The notes beneath the pieces are model-generated. The model saw only the letters and a program-made list of their open reading frames with translations, searched no databases and had not been told where the DNA came from. Made by a program: the position numbers and the translations under genes. This document shows positions 43,674 through 51,439 of a stretch of 64,000 nt of DNA, piece after piece. Source of the stretch: Vampirovibrio sp041737375 (GTDB lineage: Bacteria > Cyanobacteriota > Vampirovibrionia > Vampirovibrionales > Vampirovibrionaceae); assembly GCF_041737375.1 (NCBI RefSeq), contig NZ_JBGSRV010000010.1, positions 372,001-436,000 of the forward strand. Direction: 5' to 3'. Position 1 is the first letter of the stretch. Each line of letters begins with the position of its first letter.

Positions 43674-44389
43674 TCATCAAGCGACGTTCACACAGCCACA
43701 CGTTTCCCAGCTCGGGAGAAGACCCCAACACCCTTTCACCCGGTGACGAGGCGATTGAGCCGCCGGTAGAGTGGAATGAAGACACGGTAGAATCCGGCTT
43801 GGCCCCTGAGCGCCGAACCGATGACCGGCGCAATGACCGCCGCCGGGGATATCGCCGCATTGAGGACAAGGACTTAATCAGCAAAGCCTATCAGGAAGCC
43901 GTGGCCATTAAAGAGCAAGCCGAGGAAGAGGGTTTTCAGGAAGGGCTGGCCAAAGCGGAAGCGGCCATTGATGAATTGCGGGAAAGCATTGCCCAGCTCA
44001 TGAACGGGCGGGAAGAAGCGTTGTTGTCGGTGGCCAATGACATTGGTTCATTGTCGGTGGAAGTGGCCGCTCGCATTATTAAAACCGAGGTCAGTTGTGA
44101 TGAAACCCTGGTCATGGGTATCGTCAAGGACACCATCCAGAAACTGGGGCGCAACACCAAAAGCGTGTTGGTCAAAATTAACCCGGAAGATGCCGCCAAT
44201 GTGCGCCGCTTTTTAAAAGAAGATCCCATTCCCAACCTGAACGCAGAAATGATTATTATGGAAGATACCGGCGTGGATTTGGGCAGTTGTATTGTGGAAA
44301 CCAACAGCGGATTAATTGACGCCTCCTTTGCCACCCAGCTGGGTATTTTACGGCGGTTGTTCAGCAATACGTCTGAGGGAGGGCGCTAA
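43670..44389 (+). CDS. fliH: FliH-like flagellar export regulator
   Basis: FliH regulates the export ATPase FliI. The 239 residues have a low-complexity acidic N-terminal part, then an Arg/Asp-rich patch (ERRTDDRRNDRRRG). A long helix with a Gly/Ala/Glu repeat (EEEGFQEGLAKAEAAI) and the C-terminal FliH/HrpE domain (SVEVAARIIKTEV, VLVKINPEDAANV) follow. It overlaps the upstream gene by four bases and flhA by one base. No fliI follows, unlike most operons. Confidence 0.88.
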   Translation: MIIKRRSHSHTFPSSGEDPNTLSPGDEAIEPPVEWNEDTVESGLAPERRTDDRRNDRRRGYRRIEDKDLISKAYQEAVAIKEQAEEEGFQEGLAKAEAAIDELRESIAQLMNGREEALLSVANDIGSLSVEVAARIIKTEVSCDETLVMGIVKDTIQKLGRNTKSVLVKINPEDAANVRRFLKEDPIPNLNAEMIIMEDTGVDLGSCIVETNSGLIDASFATQLGILRRLFSNTSEGGR

Positions 44390-46518
44390 TGGCCCAACCT
44401 CAGGGCGGGCAAAGCTTCGTACTGCCATCCGCATCAGAATTAACCATGAGCATCATGATCTGCGCGCTGATCATTGTCATTCTGCTGCCCATGCCCACCT
44501 GGCTGCTGGATGTCATCTTGACCATGAACATCTCGCTGGGCGTGATTTTGCTCATGATGTCCCTGTACGTTCAAAAACCGCTGGATATGGCGGCCTTTCC
44601 CTCTATTATTCTGGTAGGCACCATGTTCCGGCTGGCCCTCAGTATCGCCGCCACCCGGTCCATTCTATCCAAAGGGGAGGCGGGCGGGATTATTCACGCC
44701 TTTGGTGAACTGGTAACCGGCGGTAACCTGATTGTCGGGGCGGTCATCTTTATCATTATCACCCTGGTGCAATTTATGGTTATTACCAAGGGCGCGGAAC
44801 GGATTGCGGAAGTAGGGGCCAGATTTGCGCTGGACGCCATGCCCGGTAAACAAATGACCATTGACGCCGACTTTAACGCAGGCCTGATTTCCCCGGAAGA
44901 GGCCATTAAGAAGCGGGAAGATCTGCAACGGGAATCGGCCCTGTTTGGTTCTATGGACGGGGCCATGAAGTTTGTAAAAGGGGATGCCATCGCCGGTATC
45001 ATCATTACAGTTATCAACGCCATTGGGGGTTTGGCCATTGGTATGCTGATGAATGGCATGGCCATTGAGGAAGCCTTGCAGCATTACACCATTCTCACCG
45101 TAGGGGATGGTTTGGCCGCCCAAGTGCCCGCCCTACTGATGTCGGTTGCTTCCGGTCTGATGATGAGCCGATCCACCGCCAGTGAGAACAGTTTGGCCAA
45201 AGATTTATTCGCCCAGGTGCAGGGCAAACCCTACGGCCTTATTTTTTCAGCGGCGTTTTTGTTGCTCATTGGTCTTTCCGGGCTGTTTGGCACCGGCATG
45301 CCACTGTGGGCCTTCGGCCCCATTGCTGTAGGATTGGGAGCCATCGCTTTTAGCGTGTTTTTGGCCACCGATGTCCAGCAACAACTGGGCCAGCTGGATC
45401 AGGTGAAAGAAAACATGAGTGAGCTGATTAACCCCAACCGCATGTACGAAAAACTGGGCGTCGATCCGCTCAGCCTGCAAGTGGGGAACGATTTGCTGGT
45501 GATTGCCGATCCCGATCAGGACGGGCAGTTATTGGGTAAAATCGCGGGACTGCGCTCTCGAATGACCGATGAGCTGGGCTTTATTCTGCCCAACATTCGC
45601 ATTATGGACAGCATTAACATTGGCCCCAACGAGTATTTAATTTCCATTCGCAACAACCCGGTGGCCTCCGCCAACGTTTACCCCGGACGTTACATGATTC
45701 CAGCCAGCCAGTTTCAGCTTCACAACCTCAAGCCGCCCCAAAGCGCCATTGTGGATATGGAACCCACCTTTGGCATTGAGGAAGCCTACTGGCTGCCTCC
45801 CCAGGAAATTCCCGAGCAACTGCAAAAAAGCGCAGTGGATGCCACCGATGCCCTGATTGAACATATGAAGGAAGTGGTCATCAAGCACGTGGATGAAGTC
45901 ATGTCCAAAATGGATGTGCTGAAACTAATGGAGCTGGTGCGCCAGCAGGATCAATCCATTATTCAGGAACTGGTTCCCGCCATTTTAACCCCCAACGATT
46001 TACGCAAGATTTTTGTGAACATGGTGCGGGAAAAAGTGTCGATCAAAGACATTATGTTTGTTTTTGAGCGCTTGAGCGATTACGCCCGCTTCAGCAAAGA
46101 ACCGGATATTCTCTCCGAGCGCCTGCGGGCCGCTTTGGGCCGTCAGATCTGCTTACTGCATTCCGATAAAAATAAAAACCTGTATGCGGTGACACTTTCC
46201 AACGAATGGGAAAAAATTCTGGATGACAGCTGCCAGCGGACGGAACTGGGTACCATGTTTTTGCTAAACCCCTTGCAAGTGCAGGAACTAATTGAAATTA
46301 CCGGTGAGACCCTGCGCCGGGTGCAACAAACCTACGAACGGGTACCCGTCATTCTATGCTCCCCTCGAATCCGCTTGCCCCTGTTCCAGTTGCTGGATCG
46401 CCATATCCCCATCATCACGGTCATGTCTTACAGCGAGCTAATTCCAGACATTCAGGTGCAAGCCGTAGGCACCATCGGCACCAGTGACTTTGCCGATAAC
46501 TACGGTTATTCCGCTTAA
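44389..46518 (+). CDS. flhA: Flagellar export apparatus protein FlhA
   Basis: FlhA is the major export gate of the flagellar type III system. The 709 residues consist of about eight membrane helices (1-320) with the FHIPEP-family block RFALDAMPGKQMTIDADFNAG, shown as DAMPGKQMTIDAD. A cytoplasmic domain (about 350-709) docks substrates and chaperones. The ATG overlaps the fliH stop. Its end overlaps the convergent ribD-like gene by four bases (TTAA). Confidence 0.96.
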   Translation: MAQPQGGQSFVLPSASELTMSIMICALIIVILLPMPTWLLDVILTMNISLGVILLMMSLYVQKPLDMAAFPSIILVGTMFRLALSIAATRSILSKGEAGGIIHAFGELVTGGNLIVGAVIFIIITLVQFMVITKGAERIAEVGARFALDAMPGKQMTIDADFNAGLISPEEAIKKREDLQRESALFGSMDGAMKFVKGDAIAGIIITVINAIGGLAIGMLMNGMAIEEALQHYTILTVGDGLAAQVPALLMSVASGLMMSRSTASENSLAKDLFAQVQGKPYGLIFSAAFLLLIGLSGLFGTGMPLWAFGPIAVGLGAIAFSVFLATDVQQQLGQLDQVKENMSELINPNRMYEKLGVDPLSLQVGNDLLVIADPDQDGQLLGKIAGLRSRMTDELGFILPNIRIMDSINIGPNEYLISIRNNPVASANVYPGRYMIPASQFQLHNLKPPQSAIVDMEPTFGIEEAYWLPPQEIPEQLQKSAVDATDALIEHMKEVVIKHVDEVMSKMDVLKLMELVRQQDQSIIQELVPAILTPNDLRKIFVNMVREKVSIKDIMFVFERLSDYARFSKEPDILSERLRAALGRQICLLHSDKNKNLYAVTLSNEWEKILDDSCQRTELGTMFLLNPLQVQELIEITGETLRRVQQTYERVPVILCSPRIRLPLFQLLDRHIPIITVMSYSELIPDIQVQAVGTIGTSDFADNYGYSA

Positions 46519-47180
46519 TCGGCGCTCGTGGGGTAATTCACGTTTAAGTGCAAATAAAGCTCCGCCCCTTGCCATTCGGCAGAGATGACTTCAGTGCGAG
46601 GGGCCTCAGCCACCCGAAAGCCTGCCCCCGTCACCAAACCCGGATCGTCCTTACCACCCAATAGCAGGGGGCAAACGGTTAGGTACAACTCGTTAATGGC
46701 TTTGGCTTGCAAAAACAAATTCATAATATGGCCGCCCCCCTCTACCATTAAGGTGTTCACCCCTTTGGCTTCCAGCACTTCCAGAATGCGGGGAACCGGG
46801 TTGCCCGCCGCACCCGCAGTCAGCCATTCAACATGGGCCGGATAGCGGGCTTGAATTTCCGGGCTGGCCGCCTGGGGCGAAAAAATCAGCACCGGAACCG
46901 GGGGATCGCTGTTCACGCTATCCTGAAACAGTTTGGCCTGTGGGGGCAACTGAAAAGATTGAGTGAGCAGGCATTGCAGGGGCGCTACTGGTTGTTGGCT
47001 ACCCTTTCGCACGTTGGGGTGCTGGCGAAAGGTTTCTCCGCCGCATAAAATGGCATCCGCCTGATTACGCACGGTTAACAAGTGCGCTAAATCAGCAGCA
47101 GTCCCCACCCGATCTTTCAGATTGGTGGCGGACCCAATGCGTCCATCCAGTGTAGCGGCAAAGCAGGCGATAATTCTCAT
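46515..47180 (-). CDS. RibD C-terminal-type reductase (dihydrofolate reductase fold)
   Basis: The family reduces the ribosylamino-pyrimidine intermediate of riboflavin synthesis with NADPH. The 221 residues begin ACFAATLDGRIG. They continue with ADAILCGGETFRQ and end with LMVEGGGHIMNLFLQAKAINELYL, cited as VEGGGHIMNLFL. The deaminase half of RibD is absent, so this may be a stand-alone reductase or an archaeal-type RIB7. A TATGAT hexamer nine bases before the ATG might give a leaderless message. It ends in overlap with flhA. Confidence 0.82.
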   Translation of the reverse strand: MRIIACFAATLDGRIGSATNLKDRVGTAADLAHLLTVRNQADAILCGGETFRQHPNVRKGSQQPVAPLQCLLTQSFQLPPQAKLFQDSVNSDPPVPVLIFSPQAASPEIQARYPAHVEWLTAGAAGNPVPRILEVLEAKGVNTLMVEGGGHIMNLFLQAKAINELYLTVCPLLLGGKDDPGLVTGAGFRVAEAPRTEVISAEWQGAELYLHLNVNYPTSAD

Positions 47181-47239
47181 GGCAAGGGCATCATAGCAAG
47201 TTCAGGGCCGCTTTACCATTGAGCAACTTAAGCGTTGCT

Positions 47240-47971
47240 CTACCCCAGCAAGGCCTCAAAAGAAACAGGCACCACTTGTTGGGTCAGTTGTTGCAAGGCA
47301 TCGGCAAACAACCGGATTTCATACTGAGCGCCCTCATGGGTGCGAAGGTGAATAAAGTTCACTAGGGCTTGCAAGGAAACCGTCCAGTAGAATTCGGTGT
47401 AAATATTCAAGGGCAAAACGCCACGGGCCTGTTCACGGGCCACGCCATGCTCCAGCATACGGTGGTATAAATCCAGCGATTTTTGACAGTGGTTGTTGTA
47501 TTCCGCCATCAACTGCCCCTCAGGATCCTTCACCAACTCATCAGTAGAGGCCTGCTTGTTGTTTTCCGACTGCTTGCGGAAACCGTCCGGGGCGTAAAAA
47601 TGGAATTCGCTGGCATCCACATAGCGCAAACTAATTTCATTCCAGGCGTGATCAACAGTGGCGGAATCGGTATAGGCAATGCCTACAACATGTTTGTACC
47701 ACTGACGGGCCACAAACTCAGGCACCTTGCAGTGAAACTGAAGCTGCACATGCCGGAAGGGGCTCCAGTGCTTATGTTCTGCCAGGTATTTAATCAGCTT
47801 TTTATCGCCTTCCGATAATTCGGTTTTGCGCTTGCCAAAAGAAACCCGCGCGGAGTTGACCACGGTCAAGTCCGTTCCCATGGAGTCAATGAGTTCTACA
47901 AAGCCATGATCCAGCACCGAGATATGTTTTTCGGCGATCATCAAGTTCTCTTCTTCCGTCAATGCACTCAT
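47240..47971 (-). CDS. thyX: FAD-dependent thymidylate synthase ThyX, variant signature
   Basis: ThyX makes dTMP from dUMP with folate, NADPH and FAD. The 243 residues carry SFGKRKTELSEGD, SPFRHVQLQFHCKVPEFVARQ (shown as PEFVARQW) and the late LNIYTEFYW and LRTHEGAQYEIR region. The ThyX signature, normally RHRxxSxNxxSxRY, is here RQWYKHVVG followed by an extra stretch and WNEISLRY (residues 89-117). It is therefore an inserted or different subtype. AAGGAG is eight bases before the ATG. Confidence 0.88.
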   Translation of the reverse strand: MSALTEEENLMIAEKHISVLDHGFVELIDSMGTDLTVVNSARVSFGKRKTELSEGDKKLIKYLAEHKHWSPFRHVQLQFHCKVPEFVARQWYKHVVGIAYTDSATVDHAWNEISLRYVDASEFHFYAPDGFRKQSENNKQASTDELVKDPEGQLMAEYNNHCQKSLDLYHRMLEHGVAREQARGVLPLNIYTEFYWTVSLQALVNFIHLRTHEGAQYEIRLFADALQQLTQQVVPVSFEALLG

Positions 47972-48174
47972 GGGCTAAACTCCTTCTTGCGGGGTCAAAT
48001 CAACAACCCCAAAACGCTCTCGTGGATCGATCATAGCCGCGCTTGACTCCCCTGACAACGCCCTGACAGCAAAGAATAAGAACACCAGCCAGCCCGCCCG
48101 CCCAAGGCGCAACCCCTCAGAGACTTTCCAGATTTCAGCCCCAGTTCGCAAAGGTTTACAGGGTAACAACTTGT

Positions 48175-48963
48175 TTACGGATTCCCGCTGGGATCTCCGC
48201 CCATGCCAAAGCCCTGCATCATCTGATTCATCATCATATTGCTCATCACACTGGGATCATAGCCCTCGGAGCCATTCGCCCCGCTCATCCCCGGCATCAT
48301 CATCAAACTCATAGGGTTCATACCACCCATCATGCCATTCCCTTGCCCGTTATTCTGGCCTTGACCCTGCATCATTTGCATCATCATCCAGTCCTGAGGC
48401 GACATCCCCTGCATGCCTTGCCGCATGGCCTCAGCCACACTCTGGCTTGGCTGGGTAGGGGGCAAACCGGGTTCGGCCGCACTATATTCTGTGGGCGTTT
48501 GCACTGATTGAAAGCGGGGTGGCAGGTCCAAATCATTGTCTTTGGGCAAGTAATCCAGCCCTTTTTGGGCCAGAGTGGCGGCTTTACCATGGGGGGCCAG
48601 GGTTACAATTTCCTCATATAACTGTTTGGCCTTTTGAAAACGGCCCAATTGCGCTTGGGTAATAGCCAAATAATAAGTGTATTGGGCATTTTCAGGCGCT
48701 TGTTGATGAAGGGCCTCAAAGATCTTCTCTGATTGCTGGTAATTGCCTTCCCGGTAAGCTTTTACCCCTGCGTAAAAATCCACAGACAAGCCAGCGTTTG
48801 AAACCTCGGAAGGATCTAGAGACGAAGCCGACCGTTCCAACGGAACCTGACCCGCCCAACCCAAGCCGGTGCCAAACACAACATATAAGGTAAGCAGCGC
48901 CGCTATCAGGAAGGCTTCTGAGCGCCGCAGGCCCACTAACATTAAACAAAAATCATGCTTCAT
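48175..48963 (-). CDS. Exported TPR protein with a Met/Gly/Gln-rich tail
   Basis: This 262-residue protein starts with a signal-like hydrophobic segment (about 17-38). It then has two TPR-like helical pairs (ADFYAGVKAYREGNYQQSEKIF region and YYLAITQAQLGRFQKAKQLYEEI, shown in part). A long low-complexity C-terminal third is very rich in Met, Gly, Gln and Asn, with repeated MMQ and GMM units. TPR parts bind proteins; the Met-rich tail could bind copper or form a flexible matrix. Neither is proven. Start at 48963 is preferred over two upstream in-frame starts. It lies between pdxJ and thyX on the same strand. Confidence 0.7.
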   Translation of the reverse strand: MKHDFCLMLVGLRRSEAFLIAALLTLYVVFGTGLGWAGQVPLERSASSLDPSEVSNAGLSVDFYAGVKAYREGNYQQSEKIFEALHQQAPENAQYTYYLAITQAQLGRFQKAKQLYEEIVTLAPHGKAATLAQKGLDYLPKDNDLDLPPRFQSVQTPTEYSAAEPGLPPTQPSQSVAEAMRQGMQGMSPQDWMMMQMMQGQGQNNGQGNGMMGGMNPMSLMMMPGMSGANGSEGYDPSVMSNMMMNQMMQGFGMGGDPSGNP

Positions 48964-49038
48964 ATTCTTCAGTATAAGCATGTGGCCTGAAATTTCAGCC
49001 TTCAACTGGAGGAGTTTTAAAAGCAGAGGGAAAAAACT

Positions 49039-49752
49039 TTAAGCAATGAGTGCCTTCATTTTGCCCACCGCCTGGGCCAACCCGCTAAACACGGCTTCCG
49101 AAACAATGCTGTGTCCAATATTCAGTTCCACCAAACCGGGCATGGCCAAAATGGGCTGGACGTTTTCGTAATTCAAGCCATGGCCAGCGTTGACCTCCAG
49201 GCCCAATCGCACCGAAGCGGCAGCGGCCTCCATCAGCAAGGCCAGTTTTTCAGCCTGGCGGGGGCTGCCAAAAGCCTCGCAGTAAGCGCCGGTATGGAAC
49301 TCCACGATCACCGCGCCCGTTTCTTTAGAGGCCTGCACCTGGGCCAAATCGGCATCGATAAACAGACTGACTTTGATACCAGCGGCCTGTAAGCAGGTGG
49401 TGGATTCTTGCAGTGCTTTCAGGTTGGCCACCACATCCAGTCCGCCCTCGGTCGTCAGTTCCTGACGACGTTCTGGCACCAGAGTGACCATATAAGGATT
49501 TACATCCAGCGCAATGCCGACCATCTCTTCTGTATTGGCCATTTCCAAATTCAGGCGGGTGCCGATCCGTTTTTTTAAGGCTTGTATGTCCGCATCCTTA
49601 ATGTGCCTGCGGTCCTCGCGCAGGTGAGCGGTGATTCCATCGGCGCCGTTTGCTTCCGCAATCAGGGCGGCGGTTAAGGGATCCGGGGCAAAGCCGCCTC
49701 GGGCATTTCGTAATGTAGCCACATGATCGATATTGACACCCAGCAAAGCCAT
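49039..49752 (-). CDS. pdxJ: Pyridoxine 5'-phosphate synthase
   Basis: PdxJ condenses 3-amino-1-hydroxyacetone phosphate with deoxyxylulose 5-phosphate to make vitamin B6. The 237 residues contain LGVNIDHVATLRNARGG at the start, ITAHLREDRRHI, NLEMANT, VPERRQELTTEGG and EFHTGAYCEAF, all family motifs. The end has LNIGHSIVSEAVF. AAGGTG is eight bases before the ATG. Confidence 0.97.
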   Translation of the reverse strand: MALLGVNIDHVATLRNARGGFAPDPLTAALIAEANGADGITAHLREDRRHIKDADIQALKKRIGTRLNLEMANTEEMVGIALDVNPYMVTLVPERRQELTTEGGLDVVANLKALQESTTCLQAAGIKVSLFIDADLAQVQASKETGAVIVEFHTGAYCEAFGSPRQAEKLALLMEAAAASVRLGLEVNAGHGLNYENVQPILAMPGLVELNIGHSIVSEAVFSGLAQAVGKMKALIA

Positions 49753-50060
49753 CTGATTTTCACCTTATTATTTAAATGTAAATACAAATAATAACGCCAA
49801 GAATATTATTTTTTGCGTATTTTTGACACTATACTCCGAACCGTTGAGGGTAGAGTATCACTTGCTTTCCCTGAAAGATATTTCATTTATGAAAGATAAT
49901 GATTGTCTTTTTACATTGTCACCCCGGATGATTTTTGTTAGCATCCGTCGCATAGTTTCAGTCGTTATTTTTGTTAGGAAGTTATTTTGCAGCAATCCGG
50001 CCAGCCATACGGTCTAACCGAATCTGTCAGCAAGCAGCGTGGTGTCTCAAGAGTTTGAGT
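49753..50060. other. Divergent intergenic region with a possible Fur-type box
   Basis: This 308-bp stretch lies between pdxJ (minus) and the M23 peptidase gene (plus). It is AT rich. At about 49895-49913 the left half matches the Fur box half-site GATAATGAT perfectly, while the right half is poor. TTGACA occurs at about 49823 but without a well-spaced -10. No coding frame is convincing, although one open frame runs into the peptidase from 49971. Confidence 0.35.
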
Positions 50061-50909
50061 ATGATGAACGATAACGTGAGCAACCTTAAAATAACCCGAA
50101 ATTTAGGATTATTGGCCGTCAGCGCCTTAATTTTAACCGGTAGCACCGCTTTGGCCAACATTAGCAAACCCGAGGCCCAAGACGTCCCTACCAGCATTCC
50201 GGTGGCTTCAGAAGCCCGTGAAATTTTAGATCGCGCCTCCTTTGTGGCCTTTGAGGCCGCCTCTCAGGTTCAAAAAGCACAGGCCGCCTCTAACCGGGAA
50301 GATACCGCCGATAAACTAAAAAGCTACATGGCCGCCCTGAGCTATGTACCCAAAGCCGTGGACCTGCCCAGCGATGACGACGCTCTGGATGAACCATGGC
50401 TGGCCTCCAGTTCAGGTTTAAGCGACGGGATGGTTGTGCCTCGCCTGAATGATAAAGCAACGGGGGCTTTAAGCGGCGTACAAATTGACAAGGCCTTACA
50501 CGGAAAAACATTTTTAAAACTGCTAAAGCCCGTTCACAACGCCCTGATCACCTCGCCTTTTGGCCTGCGGTGGGGCCGCCCGCACCAGGGTATTGATTTG
50601 GGCGCACCGGCAGGAACGCCTATTGTTTCCGCAGAGGCTGGAAAAGTAATTTACAGCGGCTGGAAAAGCGGCTACGGCAACTTTGTGGCAGTGGATCACG
50701 GTCACGGCTACGAAACCCATTATGCCCACTGCTCGCTGCTGACCGTACGGGTAGGGCAAGTGGTTGGCAAAGGCCAGCAAATTGCCAAAGTGGGCAACAC
50801 GGGCCACTCTACTGGCCCTCATTTACACTTTGAAGTGGTGGCCAATGGCGTTCATCGTAATCCGGTCACCTTCCTGAATCACACCACGGTGGTGGTGCAA
50901 GCCCGGTAA
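50061..50909 (+). CDS. M23 family (LytM-type) peptidase, exported
   Basis: M23 enzymes cut peptide cross-links in peptidoglycan. The start at 50061 gives a signal peptide (about residues 12-35) with cleavage near TALA. A polar, Ala-rich middle follows. The C-terminal M23 domain has the zinc His and Asp in RPHQGIDLGAPAG, the YGNFVAVDHGHGYETHYAH block (shown as VDHGHGYETHYAH), and HLHFEV. All zinc ligands are present, so it is probably active rather than a regulator of amidases. Length is 282 residues. Confidence 0.9.
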   Translation: MMNDNVSNLKITRNLGLLAVSALILTGSTALANISKPEAQDVPTSIPVASEAREILDRASFVAFEAASQVQKAQAASNREDTADKLKSYMAALSYVPKAVDLPSDDDALDEPWLASSSGLSDGMVVPRLNDKATGALSGVQIDKALHGKTFLKLLKPVHNALITSPFGLRWGRPHQGIDLGAPAGTPIVSAEAGKVIYSGWKSGYGNFVAVDHGHGYETHYAHCSLLTVRVGQVVGKGQQIAKVGNTGHSTGPHLHFEVVANGVHRNPVTFLNHTTVVVQAR

Positions 50910-50932
50910 TCAATCCTTTTCAATAGTTCTAT

Positions 50933-50963
50933 AAAGCGTTGGCCTTATCGCCAGCGCTTTTTT
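50933..50963 (+). terminator. Terminator after the M23 peptidase gene
   Basis: An 11-bp stem with one G-T pair (50933-50943 with 50950-50960) is followed by TTT. Confidence 0.75.
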
Positions 50964-50979
50964 GGTTCAGAGCCGATCA

Positions 50980-51008
50980 TTACAAGGCGCTGTGGACAGT
51001 CGTATAAT
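50980..51008 (+). promoter_or_regulatory. Promoter of the J-domain gene
   Basis: TTACAA (50980-50985), a 17-bp spacer and a perfect TATAAT (51003-51008) precede the ATG by only eight bases. Transcription would begin about two bases before the ATG, so the message may be leaderless. Confidence 0.55.
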
Positions 51009-51016
51009 AGACAAGT

Positions 51017-51436
51017 ATGAAAGACTACTACCACATCCTTCAGGTACACCCTGAAGCCAGCCAGGAAGTGCTAAACGGAGCTTACCGTTCTTTGGTGAAG
51101 CAATTCCACCCGGACAAATTTCACACTCACCGCAAAGCAGCCATGAACGATAAAATGCGGGAGATCAACGAAGCCTACCAGGTGCTTAGCAATGCCCAAA
51201 CCCGCACCGATTACGATCGTCGATACCCCGGCATCGCCGCAAAAGCCAAACAATCGGCCCCCAAAAGCCTGCAAGCTCGCATTAAAAGCGTGTTACTCTG
51301 GACCCTGCTTTCATATCTGGCCTTAACCTTCTTTATCAAGCCTCTCATCGGCAGCCCAGTGGCCAAATTGCTGATTTTAGTGGCGCTGGCCTACTTTTTT
51401 TTCCGGCTTTACATCAAGCAAAAGAAACGGCCCTGA
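51017..51436 (+). CDS. Membrane-anchored J-domain protein
   Basis: A DnaJ-type J domain (residues 1-70) has the DnaK-activating HPD at 31-33 and the helices around it. Then come a short basic linker and two adjoining hydrophobic helices (about 96-112 and 116-132), a topology with both ends in the cytoplasm. There is no Gly/Phe or zinc-finger part, so it is not the general DnaJ but a type that recruits DnaK to the membrane. The 139-residue gene is followed within three bases by a glycosyltransferase gene. Confidence 0.85.
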   Translation: MKDYYHILQVHPEASQEVLNGAYRSLVKQFHPDKFHTHRKAAMNDKMREINEAYQVLSNAQTRTDYDRRYPGIAAKAKQSAPKSLQARIKSVLLWTLLSYLALTFFIKPLIGSPVAKLLILVALAYFFFRLYIKQKKRP

Positions 51437-51439
51437 CCC

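Noticed and set aside
47975..48169. A 64-codon minus-strand frame just before thyX
   Set aside because: It needs a TTG start without a ribosome site, and its only feature is one short hydrophobic stretch.
48180..48420. Repeats of CAT and CATCAT resembling a microsatellite
   Set aside because: They encode the Met-rich tail of the TPR protein in frame, so they are explained by protein composition.
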